Source: Spirosoma telluris (GTDB lineage Bacteria > Bacteroidota > Bacteroidia > Cytophagales > Spirosomataceae). From it: DNA of 64,000 nt. Position 1 is the stretch's first letter. Each line of letters opens with the position of its first letter. The notes below the pieces were generated by a model. It worked only from the letters and a program-made list of their open reading frames with translations, was not told the DNA's origin and made no database searches. Positions 18,450 through 26,396 of this stretch are shown here, piece by piece. Where the stretch lies: positions 4,976,501-5,040,500 of the forward strand of contig QLII01000001.1 in the NCBI GenBank assembly GCA_003259005.1, written 5' to 3'. The position numbers and the translations under genes were made by a program.

Positions 18450-19142
18450 AATTATATGGTGAACCTGTAAATACACGTAAATTGGCATGGCTGCAAAAGC
18501 CGCCGGAATAATGATAGCAAAGAAATATTTACCCAGAAGTTCGATAACAGGGGTGTATTTCTTATGCCGGATACCCAGCGTTTGAAAACCACTCTGGAAA
18601 CCATGAGCCAGGTGATAACCCAGCGCTATCATACATAGAACGTATAGGGCTGAATACCATAGCTCGCCAAAAGCTGCGTGCACAACCGTATACAGGTCTT
18701 TGTATTCTTTGCCATCATACTCGGCCATCGGCACGGCACCAAAGTGCATTTCGTACCAGAACGTGCGCATGTGAATGATGATAAACAACAGCAGAATCGT
18801 GCCCAGGATGCCCATATTACGAGACGACCAGTCACTATTTGCTTCCGGTTTGCTGTAGGCATATTTAACCGGACGTGAAGCCTGATTGTGGCGCGTCAGG
18901 ATGAAGGCCATCAGGGCATGAACCAGAATGGACGTGTAGAGCAGGTACGAGACGGTCATAATAAGCGGATTATGCGTCATGAAGTACGTATACTCGTTGA
19001 AGGCTCGACCGCCATCACCCTTGAATAGCTGGAGATTACCAGCCATATGAACAATCAGAAAAGTACTTAAAAACAGTCCCGTCAGCGACATTATGACCTT
19101 GCGGCCGAGGGAGCTGGACAGAGTTTGTGTTACCCAAGCCAT
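18447..19142 (-). CDS. sdhC: Succinate dehydrogenase cytochrome b subunit
   Basis: Membrane anchor of the Bacteroidota/epsilon-type succinate:quinone reductase with a single large anchor subunit. From ATG 19142 it has 231 residues and five predicted membrane helices. Heme-ligand histidines are likely in FLIVHMAGNL, ILVHALMAF, FIIIHMRTFW and GYHLAHGFQS. ATG 19142 (MAWVTQTLSSSLGRKV) is chosen over an upstream start at 19238 because a promoter-like TTG and TAGCTTTG pair at 19205-19235 would place the transcript start downstream of the longer form. It is the first gene of sdhCAB, and each gap is filled by a word-repeat hairpin. Confidence 0.92.
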   Translation of the reverse strand: MAWVTQTLSSSLGRKVIMSLTGLFLSTFLIVHMAGNLQLFKGDGGRAFNEYTYFMTHNPLIMTVSYLLYTSILVHALMAFILTRHNQASRPVKYAYSKPEANSDWSSRNMGILGTILLLFIIIHMRTFWYEMHFGAVPMAEYDGKEYKDLYTVVHAAFGELWYSALYVLCMIALGYHLAHGFQSGFQTLGIRHKKYTPVIELLGKYFFAIIIPAAFAAMPIYVYLQVHHII

Positions 19143-19204
19143 ACGGTGAACGACACGAAAATTTAGTGTAAACGATTGAAAAAAAGCCGGTTTAAACGGC
19201 GCAT

Positions 19205-19235
19205 CAAAGCTAAAGCACAATCGCCATGGAAACAA
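19205..19235 (-). promoter_or_regulatory. Candidate promoter of sdhCAB
   Basis: On the minus strand TTG (19233-19235), 20 nt, then TAGCTTTG (19205-19212), matching the Bacteroidota consensus TTG-N20-TAnnTTTG. This gives a 5' leader of about 60 nt before sdhC. Confidence 0.55.
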
Positions 19236-19454
19236 CATTAAGCAGTATTATCCGACTTTTTATAACTTATTTACAGTCGATATAAATTGTTTTGCAGGGC
19301 TGTTTTCGCAACAGTGTGTGTCAGCAGATTGTTTGGTTGATGGTGTTTTAAAGTCAGCCCTAGCAAAAAAGCAGCTCAATGGCTTCGATGAGGACTTACC
19401 TGCCTAACAAGCCATTGACGATTAGTGGCTTAACATCGGCACTCACAGGCTGTA

Positions 19455-19486
19455 TTTGAACAACGATAATTATCCTCTTATTTTCG
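19455..19486 (+). promoter_or_regulatory. Candidate promoter of fabD
   Basis: TTTG (19455-19458), 20 nt, then TATTTTCG (19479-19486), one mismatch from TAnnTTTG. It lies 38 nt before the fabD start. Confidence 0.45.
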
Positions 19487-19523
19487 CACCCTTTTACCAG
19501 TTTATCTGTCAATAGCATTTAAT

Positions 19524-20399
19524 ATGAACGCATACGTATTTCCAGGTCAGGGTTCGCAGTTTCGGGGAATGGGTCAGGATCTCTATCAGAACTCCGAAGC
19601 CGCCCGCCAACTTTTCGAACAAGCCAATCAGGTACTGGGTTATAACCTGACCACTATTATGTTTGAGGGTACCGAGGAAGACCTCAAGCAAACCATTTAT
19701 ACCCAGCCCGCCGTTTTTCTGCATGGTGTTGTCATGGCGCTCACGACCGACTCGTTTGCACCGGCAATGGTGGCGGGTCACTCGCTTGGTGAGCTATCGG
19801 CCCTCACAGCGGCTGGGGTACTCTCTTTTGAAGACGGCCTTCGGTTGGCATCCATACGGGCAACGGCTATGCAACGGGCCTGTGAATTGACCCCATCAAC
19901 TATGGCCGCCGTACTGGGTCTGGCTGATAACCTTATTGAAGAGGTTTGCGCTGGCATTACAGAAGAGATTGTTGTTCCAGCCAACTACAATTGCCCTGGT
20001 CAGGTAGTTATTTCGGGAAGCGTAGCGGGCATTCAGCTGGCCGAAGAGCGCTTGAAGGCCGCGGGAGCCAAACGGGTTGTACCGTTAGCCGTCAGCGGTG
20101 CGTTTCACTCCCCGTTCATGGAACCCGCCCGAACTGAGTTTGCTGAAGCGGTTCAAACGATGACCTTTAACGCACCTCGTTGTCCTGTTTACCAAAACGT
20201 CAATGCCGAAGCGGTAACAGACCCACTGCAACTTAAAGCAAACCTGATTGCGCAGTTGACCTCGCCTGTTCGCTGGACACAGTCCGTTGAGCGGATGGTG
20301 GCGGATGGGGCTACTAACTTTTTCGAGTGTGGTCCAGGCAAAGTGCTTCAGGGATTAATCAAAAAGATTAGCCCTGGTACGCCAGCAGCTGGCATTTAA
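19524..20399 (+). CDS. fabD: Malonyl-CoA:ACP transacylase
   Basis: Moves malonyl groups from CoA to acyl carrier protein to feed fatty-acid elongation. The 291-residue protein has the N-terminal FPGQGSQFRGMG block, the nucleophile Ser87 in GHSLGELSA, the arginine region RATAMQRA, the catalytic His in SGAFHSPFM and the C-terminal ECGPGKVLQGLIK. It is a single gene with its own candidate promoter, upstream of a tRNA gene on the same strand. Confidence 0.95.
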   Translation: MNAYVFPGQGSQFRGMGQDLYQNSEAARQLFEQANQVLGYNLTTIMFEGTEEDLKQTIYTQPAVFLHGVVMALTTDSFAPAMVAGHSLGELSALTAAGVLSFEDGLRLASIRATAMQRACELTPSTMAAVLGLADNLIEEVCAGITEEIVVPANYNCPGQVVISGSVAGIQLAEERLKAAGAKRVVPLAVSGAFHSPFMEPARTEFAEAVQTMTFNAPRCPVYQNVNAEAVTDPLQLKANLIAQLTSPVRWTQSVERMVADGATNFFECGPGKVLQGLIKKISPGTPAAGI

Positions 20400-20474
20400 T
20401 CAAAAAATAGGATTCTGAAAATCAGCCTATAAGCTATTTTTTTAAGCACAAACGTCACTTTTTTTAAGCCAGTA

Positions 20475-20507
20475 TTTGTTTTTAATCCCCTTCATCGGTT
20501 ATCTTTG
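20475..20507 (+). promoter_or_regulatory. Promoter of tRNA-Gln
   Basis: TTTG (20475-20478), 21 nt, then TATCTTTG (20500-20507), an exact TAnnTTTG match, ending 19 nt before the mature tRNA. Confidence 0.65.
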
Positions 20508-20526
20508 CACTCGCAATTGCAAAAAC

Positions 20527-20597
20527 AGCCCGATAGTATAAGGGTAGTACGACAGATTTTGGTTCTGTTTGTGGAGGTTCGAATCCTTCTCGGGCTA
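20527..20597 (+). tRNA. tRNA-Gln (UUG)
   Basis: Complete cloverleaf of 71 nt. The acceptor stem pairs AGCCCGA (20527-20533) with TCGGGCT (20590-20596), followed by discriminator A. The anticodon stem ACAGA/TCTGT encloses the loop TTTTGGT with anticodon TTG at 20559-20561. The T-arm GGTTCGAATCC is present. The 3' CCA is not encoded. It is a natural target type of the mnmH product. Confidence 0.95.
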
Positions 20598-20601
20598 CAA
20601 C

Positions 20602-20644
20602 AAAGACGCTTAATAGACTAGTTAACAGTCGGTTAAGCGTCTTT
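20602..20644 (+). terminator. Terminator after tRNA-Gln
   Basis: A 12-bp perfect stem, AAAGACGCTTAA (20602-20613) with TTAAGCGTCTTT (20633-20644), begins five bases after the tRNA and ends in a T-rich stretch. Confidence 0.75.
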
Positions 20645-20802
20645 TCGTTTAGGAATATATGCATACACCCAATAGTAGAGGGTCAAGCCCATTGCTGGCG
20701 AAGGTGATAATATCCCGTAAGTAAATAAATTACCCAAACTCTATATACTTTATTAGGAGTTCTCGTTTATTCTAACGTCCTTTGCACCTCATAATAATTA
20801 CT

Positions 20803-20994
20803 ATGCAAACAGGAACTGTTAAATTTTTTAATGAGACCAAAGGATTTGGCTTCATTAACCCCGACAACGGTGGTGAAGACATTTTTGTCCATGCCTCAGG
20901 TCTAATTGATCAAATCCGGGAAAACGACAAAGTGAAATTCACGGTCGAAACCGGTAAGAAAGGCTTAAATGCCGTAAACGTTGAAATGGTTTAA
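20803..20994 (+). CDS. Cold-shock domain protein
   Basis: A 63-residue single OB-fold RNA chaperone of the CspA family. RNP1 appears as KGFGFINP and RNP2 as DIFVHAS, after the standard MQTGTVKFFNETKG start. It binds single-stranded nucleic acid and melts RNA structure. ATG 20803 is chosen because it gives the exact family N terminus; the frame opens further up at a TTG (20782) that has no family support. It is closed by a strong intrinsic terminator. Confidence 0.93.
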   Translation: MQTGTVKFFNETKGFGFINPDNGGEDIFVHASGLIDQIRENDKVKFTVETGKKGLNAVNVEMV

Positions 20995-21020
20995 TCGCTA
21001 TAGATCAAACGAATTCTAGT

Positions 21021-21053
21021 AAAAAACATGCCCGAAACGGCATGTTTTTTTTT
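21021..21053 (+). terminator. Terminator of the cold-shock gene
   Basis: Stem AAAAACATGCC / GGCATGTTTTT (21022-21032 and 21039-21049) with a short loop and a run of nine Ts; a canonical rho-independent terminator 30 nt after the stop. Confidence 0.85.
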
Positions 21054-21138
21054 GCCCATTTGGTGCCGGAATGCTAAAACTTATCAGTAAATGGGCCATT
21101 AAGTCCACTTTTCAGAAAGCATTCATGAATGAACGACT

Positions 21139-21963
21139 ATGAAAAATCTGGTTCTGCTCGTAACGCTGGTTTGTTTAACGAGTTCAATTGAGCATAAGGA
21201 GCTTAGCTGGGTAGCCATCGGAGATTCGATCACTTACCTGAACGAACATCTGGACGAAACCGGCAATCGTATTACTAAAGGATACATGACCCGTGTCGTT
21301 GATCGACTGCCTTATGTAAAATATACCAATCAGGGGCATAATGGCTGGACATCGGGTGGTATTGCCAGAGAGATTGAAACATTGGGGCTTACTAAAGCCG
21401 ATCTGTATTCGGTCTTTTTAGGGACAAATGACTGGTGGGCGGGTCGCCCATTAGGTCGTTTGGCTGATTATCAGCAGAATACGGGCAACACTACGGTATA
21501 TGGCTCGTTTCGCATTATTATCAATAAACTTCGTAGTCTCAATCCACAGGCTCCAATCATTTTGATCACGCCTATGCAACGGGTGGATTTTGTCTATCTG
21601 CGAAATTTCAAAAATAATGCCTATGGGTCATACAAAGATAAAAACGGCCAATACCTCGAAGCCTTTGCCAACGCCATCGACTCGATTGGCCGCTTCGAAA
21701 AACTTCCCGTGGTTGACCTCTATCACATGAGTGGTTTACAGGCGAAGAAACTAGTGAAGTATAAACGGCTGAAAGATCCGAAAAGCGGTGTTTATAAAAA
21801 CTACACCTATCCGAAATTCATTGGGCTACCGTTTAATCCCGAAACAGATGAGTACCCCTATCCAGTTGGTGCAATTGATAAAACCTACGATGGCCTGCAT
21901 CCTTCCGACAAAGGGTATGAACTCATTAGTCGTCAGTTAATTAAAGTTATCAAACAGTATTAA
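21139..21963 (+). CDS. Secreted SGNH/GDSL hydrolase family protein
   Basis: A 274-residue esterase-like protein with an N-terminal signal segment (MKNLVLLVTLVCLTSS). SGNH blocks: AIGDSITYL holds the nucleophile Ser, the oxyanion Gly is near NQGHNGWTSGG, the Asn is in LGTNDWW, and the catalytic Asp-His pair is in YDGLHPSDKGY. Members remove acetyl or other acyl groups from sugars or lipids; the substrate here is unknown. It is a single gene, convergent with a cation efflux gene, with a copy of the dispersed repeat in between. Confidence 0.85.
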   Translation: MKNLVLLVTLVCLTSSIEHKELSWVAIGDSITYLNEHLDETGNRITKGYMTRVVDRLPYVKYTNQGHNGWTSGGIAREIETLGLTKADLYSVFLGTNDWWAGRPLGRLADYQQNTGNTTVYGSFRIIINKLRSLNPQAPIILITPMQRVDFVYLRNFKNNAYGSYKDKNGQYLEAFANAIDSIGRFEKLPVVDLYHMSGLQAKKLVKYKRLKDPKSGVYKNYTYPKFIGLPFNPETDEYPYPVGAIDKTYDGLHPSDKGYELISRQLIKVIKQY

Positions 21964-21996
21964 TTGACCTACCAGAACAAACGAATGTAAGGTAGG

Positions 21997-22118
21997 GCTT
22001 TGCGAAAATGGGGGCTATTGATTCGGTAGATTCTTTTGATTCTATCGTGTCAATAACCAGGGCCAATAGCATCCAAAGAATGTAGAGAATCAATAGAATC
22101 TATTTTTGTTAAGCACTA
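21997..22118. repeat. Dispersed inverted-repeat element, copy C
   Basis: GGCTATTGATTCGGTAGATTC and so on face AATAGCATCC and GAATCAATAGAATCTATTTT, ending TTAAGCACTA at 22118. The CDF transporter stop codon (22116-22118) lies in its right tip. Confidence 0.75.
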
Positions 22119-23060
22119 ATGACTTACGCCTGTCTTCGGAAGAAGCGTTTTACCATTTTCAGGCATGGCTACGGGCTGAATGAATGGGTGCTTGATCGCT
22201 GGGAAAGCCTGCTGAATGGAGGCATGGATGCGCACAATTGCCTGATTGATTGCCTCGGTTGTTAGATCAGCCTGAAAGGCTACACCCTGCACCATCGTGA
22301 TCTCTTCCGGACCCAGATAGATTGTTGCAATTTGAACCGTTTTCAGAACTGTGGGGTCGGCTTCGGTGAGTGCCACTAACTGGGTCGACATGTCTGAATC
22401 AACGCCCTCACCCAGGAGCAGGCTTTTACTTTCTCGTGCTAATACGACGGCTACGCCTACTAATAGTAAGCCAATCAGGATCGAGGCCAGGCCATCCAAA
22501 TAGGGGTTTTTAAACGCATGGCCCAGAAACACCCCTAAAAAGGCAATGATCAGGCCCAACACATCAGAGGCATCCTCAAACAAAACCGTGAATGTGGCGG
22601 AGTCTTTACTGTCCTTTATGGCTGCCCAGAGCGACTGATTGCCACGCTGTGCATTGAAGGCGCGCCAAGCTGTAATCAGCGAGTAACCATCCAGTATAAA
22701 AGCAATCCCCAGAACTATATAATTCCAGAAAGGATCTTTAATCAGCTCAGGGTGCTGCATGTGGGTTACGCCCTCATAAAAGGAGACACCTCCGCCCACG
22801 GCAAAAATGAGTAGAGCCACTACATACGACCAAAAGTACTGCTCTCGCCCGTAGCCAAAGGGACGCTTTTGATCCGGCGGTCGCTGGCTTCGACTGAGTC
22901 CTAATAGCAGAAGCAGTTCGTTCAGGGTATCGACCAGGGAATGAATCCCTTCCGAAATCATCGCGGAACTACCAGTAACACTGGCAGCAATAAACTTAGT
23001 AGCGGCAATACCCAGATTAGCAGCCAGAGCCGTGTAGAGTGGTGTTTTAGAAGAAGCCAT
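22116..23060 (-). CDS. Cation diffusion facilitator family transporter
   Basis: A 314-residue inner-membrane antiporter that exports divalent metal ions such as zinc. Six membrane helices are expected. Metal-site motifs are ISEGIHSLVDTLNE (HxxxD, helix II) and LFEDASDVLGL (DxxxD, helix V). The C-terminal cytoplasmic domain (about 215-300) has the family pattern of alternating strands and helices. Metal specificity cannot be read from the sequence; HxxxD with DxxxD occurs in zinc, iron and manganese exporters. The stop codon falls within the tip of a dispersed repeat. Confidence 0.9.
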   Translation of the reverse strand: MASSKTPLYTALAANLGIAATKFIAASVTGSSAMISEGIHSLVDTLNELLLLLGLSRSQRPPDQKRPFGYGREQYFWSYVVALLIFAVGGGVSFYEGVTHMQHPELIKDPFWNYIVLGIAFILDGYSLITAWRAFNAQRGNQSLWAAIKDSKDSATFTVLFEDASDVLGLIIAFLGVFLGHAFKNPYLDGLASILIGLLLVGVAVVLARESKSLLLGEGVDSDMSTQLVALTEADPTVLKTVQIATIYLGPEEITMVQGVAFQADLTTEAINQAIVRIHASIQQAFPAIKHPFIQPVAMPENGKTLLPKTGVSH

Positions 23061-23179
23061 ACGTTGGAAACAGTCGCTGGAAGTAGATGTTCAACTTCCA
23101 AATTACTTCTTTTATCAGCGCAATGCTATTTCCCTGCTGGTATAATGTGGTGTAGTTATCATTGTGGTATCGGTTAGTA

Positions 23180-23330
23180 GTAACTGACAAAATAGATTCT
23201 ATTGAACCTTCGGATTTTCGGGGTCGCTAGTGAAGTCGTACTGATAACCAGTAGCAATAGAACCCAAAGAATCGTCAGAATCAATAGAATCTGTTTTAGG
23301 ATCGATAGAATCTATTTTGCCAAAGCACTC
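23180..23330. repeat. Dispersed inverted-repeat element, copy D
   Basis: ACTGACAAAATAGATTCTATTGA on the left faces GAATCAATAGAATCTGTTTT on the right. A second internal copy of the right word (CGATAGAATCTATTTTGCC) is followed by AAAGCACTC. The last codons and stop of the GH78 gene are encoded by its right end. Confidence 0.75.
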
Positions 23331-26062
23331 GTGAAATTGTACACGCCCGATCCAATTTTCATAACCACATAGCCGGGTTCATTGCCAGACACGGTTACTC
23401 CTGCGGCCACCAACGATCTGCCTCCTTCCTGAACAGACTCTGCATTTTTGGCTGGAACGTAAATTGTCGCTGTCGTATTAGCCGGAACTTCTACTGTCAG
23501 GGCTAACTTGTCCGCTTCTTTTTTCCAGTTCGAGCGAACGGTGCCATAGTACGTTTGCAAACTGGCACTAGCGGAGGTAAAACCGCCACCCGGTTGTGGT
23601 TTAATGATCGTATGCTTGTAACCTGGTCCCGTTTCGTCGGTGTCGATACCCGTAATTGTCCGATACATCCAGTCGCCCACGGCACCGTAGGCATAGTGAT
23701 TAAAAGAGGTCATGGATGGGCTCTGGAATGTACTGTCGGGCTTCATTGAATCCCAGCGTTCCCAGATTGTTGTGGCACCCATTTTAACCGGGTATAACCA
23801 GGATGGATAGGTTTCCTGCAACAGCAGATCGTAGGCCACGTCGGTGCGGCCGAAGCGGCTTAGCACCGGACATAGAAACGGCGTGCCTAGAAAGCCTGTT
23901 GTCAGGTGATTCTTGTATTTTTTAATATTCTCCACCAGCCGATTGATCGCCTGTGGCCGCAGATTCTCGGGGATCATATCAAATTGCAAGGCCAGTACAT
24001 AAGCTGTTTGCGTATCTGAAATCAGCCGTCCGTTTGGGGTCATGTACGCGTTTTGAAATGCTTTTTTGATGCGTTCCAGGAGCGCCATGTAGTGAGCGGC
24101 ATCCTCCGTTTTACCAAGTAAGGTTGCCGCTTTCCGCATCAGATCTGTGTTGTAGGCAAAGAAACACTGCGCTACCAGATGTACATCGGTAAAGGCCGAT
24201 TTAGCCTCAAAGGCCGGACTGCCTTCGGTTGTGACGTAGGATAGCCAGTCGCCAAACTGGAATCCTTCGCTCCAAAGATCGTCTTTGGCTACACGTTCCA
24301 TGTAGCCTTCGTAGGCCTTCATACTGCTATATTGTTGCTCCACAATACGCCGGTCACCATACGATAGGTACATGTTCCAGGGGATAATGATGCTGGCGTC
24401 CGACCAGCCAGCAGCTCCGGCAGGCTCACTTCTGAAAGGGCCGGTCTCTCTGAGCACATCAGGAATAACGAATGGAACAGCCCCATTAGGAAACTGCTCG
24501 ACGGCCACGTCTTTGAGCCATTTGGCGAAGAAGTTATTAACCCCAAAGTTGAACGCTGCCGTTCGCGAAAATACTTCGGCATCGCCAGTCCAGCCCAGGC
24601 GTTCGTCACGTTGCGGGCAGTCGGTTGGTACATCCAGAAAATTACCACGCTGGCCCCACTGAATGTTACGTTGCAATTGGTTAACCAACGCATTTGATGT
24701 CGTAAACTCACCCGTTTTCGGCATGTCCGAATACAGCGTTATGGCCGTAAAATCAGCGGGATTGATCGGGCCCGTCAATCCCTGGACCTGTACGTAACGA
24801 AAGCCAAAAAAGGTAAAATGAGGTTCAAGTGTTTCAGACCCTCCTTTGAGCAGATAGGTAGCCTGTGCTTTGGCGGTACGCAGGTTTTCGAAATAAGGGT
24901 TACCAAATTTATCGAGCATTTCTACGTGCGAAAGAACGATCTTATCGCCAGCCTTCCCTGTCACGTTAAATTTCAACCAGCCAACCAGATTCTGGCCAAA
25001 ATCCAGTACGGTTTCTCCTTTGGGAGTCGTTAGTACGTTTAGGGGTTTGCGCGTCTCATGCTGCCGAATCGGCTCATTATAATTTGCCACTAAATTGGTG
25101 TAGCCAAATGCCTTCGTCGTTACGCCTGACCAATCAGAATCGGAATACCCGGTTGTGGACCAGCCTGCTTTTTCGAGTCGGGAATCATAGATTTCACCAT
25201 CGTAGATTTCCGCAAAGCGAACAGGGCCCGTCGTCGATTTCCAGCTCTCATCGGTAATGACCGTTTCAGAACTTCCATCGGTATACGTAATGGCCAACTG
25301 ACCTAATACAGCCAGGTTTTTACCGTAGATATTTTTTTGTTTTTCCCAGGCGAGTCGCCCCCGATACCAGCCGCTGCCGAGCGATACCCCAATGGCATTC
25401 TGGCCTGGATTGAGCAAGCTTGTGACATCATACGTCTGATATTGAAGGTGTTGATTGTAGCTTGTCCAGCCGGGTGTCAGGTAGGCATCGCCAACACGCT
25501 TACCATTGATCTGAGCTTCGTAGAGACCATGTGCCGTAATGGACAACATTGCCGAGCGTACCTTTTTCGGAGCCGAAAATACCTTCCGCATCAACGGACT
25601 GGGCCGATTCACGGTATCTTCAACATAGCCTGGCTCTATCCATTTGGCTTTCCAGTTAGCCGCCGACAGTAAGCCCGCTTGCCAATAGGCTACAGGGCTC
25701 CAGGCCGACGGTTTTGTGCTCGTGTTATCCCAAATACGAACCTGCCAAAAATAACGCTGGCCGGGTTGTAAAGCAGCACCTCCGTAAGGCACATGTACCG
25801 ACTGATCCGATGCCACTCGGCCCGACTGCCAGCTAGTTGCTTTGGCTATCGAAGCAGCATCGGTACTGACCCGAATTTCGTAAGCTGTTTGCTGGACATT
25901 CTGCCTGGCCGAAATTAGTTGCCAACTCAACCGGGGAATTGCCACATCTAACCCAATAGGATTGACGCGATTTTCGGTCAGGAGGTGTTGGACACTTGAT
26001 TGAGCAAACGTCCACGTACTAAGCAGTTGAAGCAGTACGAAGAGGATACGAACTTGTTTCAT
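23312..26062 (-). CDS. Secreted alpha-L-rhamnosidase, GH78
   Basis: A 916-residue exported inverting glycosidase that releases terminal alpha-L-rhamnose. After the signal peptide (ending STWTFAQ) come the beta domains (LLTENRVNPIGLDVAIPRLSW, KAKWIEP, ITAHGLYEAQINGKRVGD, LTPGWTSYNQHLQYQTYDVT) and the (alpha/alpha)6 catalytic barrel. The acidic catalytic-centre region is DVPTDCPQRDERLGWTGDA, with WERWDSM and FNHYAYGAVGDWMY further on. The start ATG 26062 gives the signal peptide. It is a single gene, not part of the SusCD locus. Its last residues SALAK and stop come from a dispersed repeat, hinting that the element inserted at the gene end. Confidence 0.93.
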   Translation of the reverse strand: MKQVRILFVLLQLLSTWTFAQSSVQHLLTENRVNPIGLDVAIPRLSWQLISARQNVQQTAYEIRVSTDAASIAKATSWQSGRVASDQSVHVPYGGAALQPGQRYFWQVRIWDNTSTKPSAWSPVAYWQAGLLSAANWKAKWIEPGYVEDTVNRPSPLMRKVFSAPKKVRSAMLSITAHGLYEAQINGKRVGDAYLTPGWTSYNQHLQYQTYDVTSLLNPGQNAIGVSLGSGWYRGRLAWEKQKNIYGKNLAVLGQLAITYTDGSSETVITDESWKSTTGPVRFAEIYDGEIYDSRLEKAGWSTTGYSDSDWSGVTTKAFGYTNLVANYNEPIRQHETRKPLNVLTTPKGETVLDFGQNLVGWLKFNVTGKAGDKIVLSHVEMLDKFGNPYFENLRTAKAQATYLLKGGSETLEPHFTFFGFRYVQVQGLTGPINPADFTAITLYSDMPKTGEFTTSNALVNQLQRNIQWGQRGNFLDVPTDCPQRDERLGWTGDAEVFSRTAAFNFGVNNFFAKWLKDVAVEQFPNGAVPFVIPDVLRETGPFRSEPAGAAGWSDASIIIPWNMYLSYGDRRIVEQQYSSMKAYEGYMERVAKDDLWSEGFQFGDWLSYVTTEGSPAFEAKSAFTDVHLVAQCFFAYNTDLMRKAATLLGKTEDAAHYMALLERIKKAFQNAYMTPNGRLISDTQTAYVLALQFDMIPENLRPQAINRLVENIKKYKNHLTTGFLGTPFLCPVLSRFGRTDVAYDLLLQETYPSWLYPVKMGATTIWERWDSMKPDSTFQSPSMTSFNHYAYGAVGDWMYRTITGIDTDETGPGYKHTIIKPQPGGGFTSASASLQTYYGTVRSNWKKEADKLALTVEVPANTTATIYVPAKNAESVQEGGRSLVAAGVTVSGNEPGYVVMKIGSGVYNFTSALAK

Positions 26063-26396
26063 CAGTCGGTGAGAGAAGTCTAGGGTCAATTATATAATTT
26101 TTCAAATATAAAACTTGCCTATACAGAGTCTTGCCCATACTTTCCTACTGCCTGATCTGGAGAAATCAGTTCGTTCAAAAAAACAACTGATTTCCGGCGT
26201 AAAACAATCCTCGCGTAAGATTAGTAACGTACTCTATACGTTATCTTGCTCCAGTATGACCAAACTATTCTTTATTTTTCGAGTATATATATGTATAGCA
26301 CGTTGAGCCTACTTAAGTACTAAGGCAAAGACGTTTATGAATACCTTTTTTAGGTAAAGCCGATGATTTTCAAGATCAGACACCTTCGATACTTAA
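26063..26396. other. Divergent upstream region between GH78 and the Kai-like operon
   Basis: A gap of 334 nt, AT-rich in places. Read on the minus strand, TATATTTG at 26103-26110 matches the TAnnTTTG element and could serve GH78. No clear promoter match or hairpin was found in front of kaiC; TACCTTTT near 26342 is the closest. No gene is supported here. Confidence 0.4.
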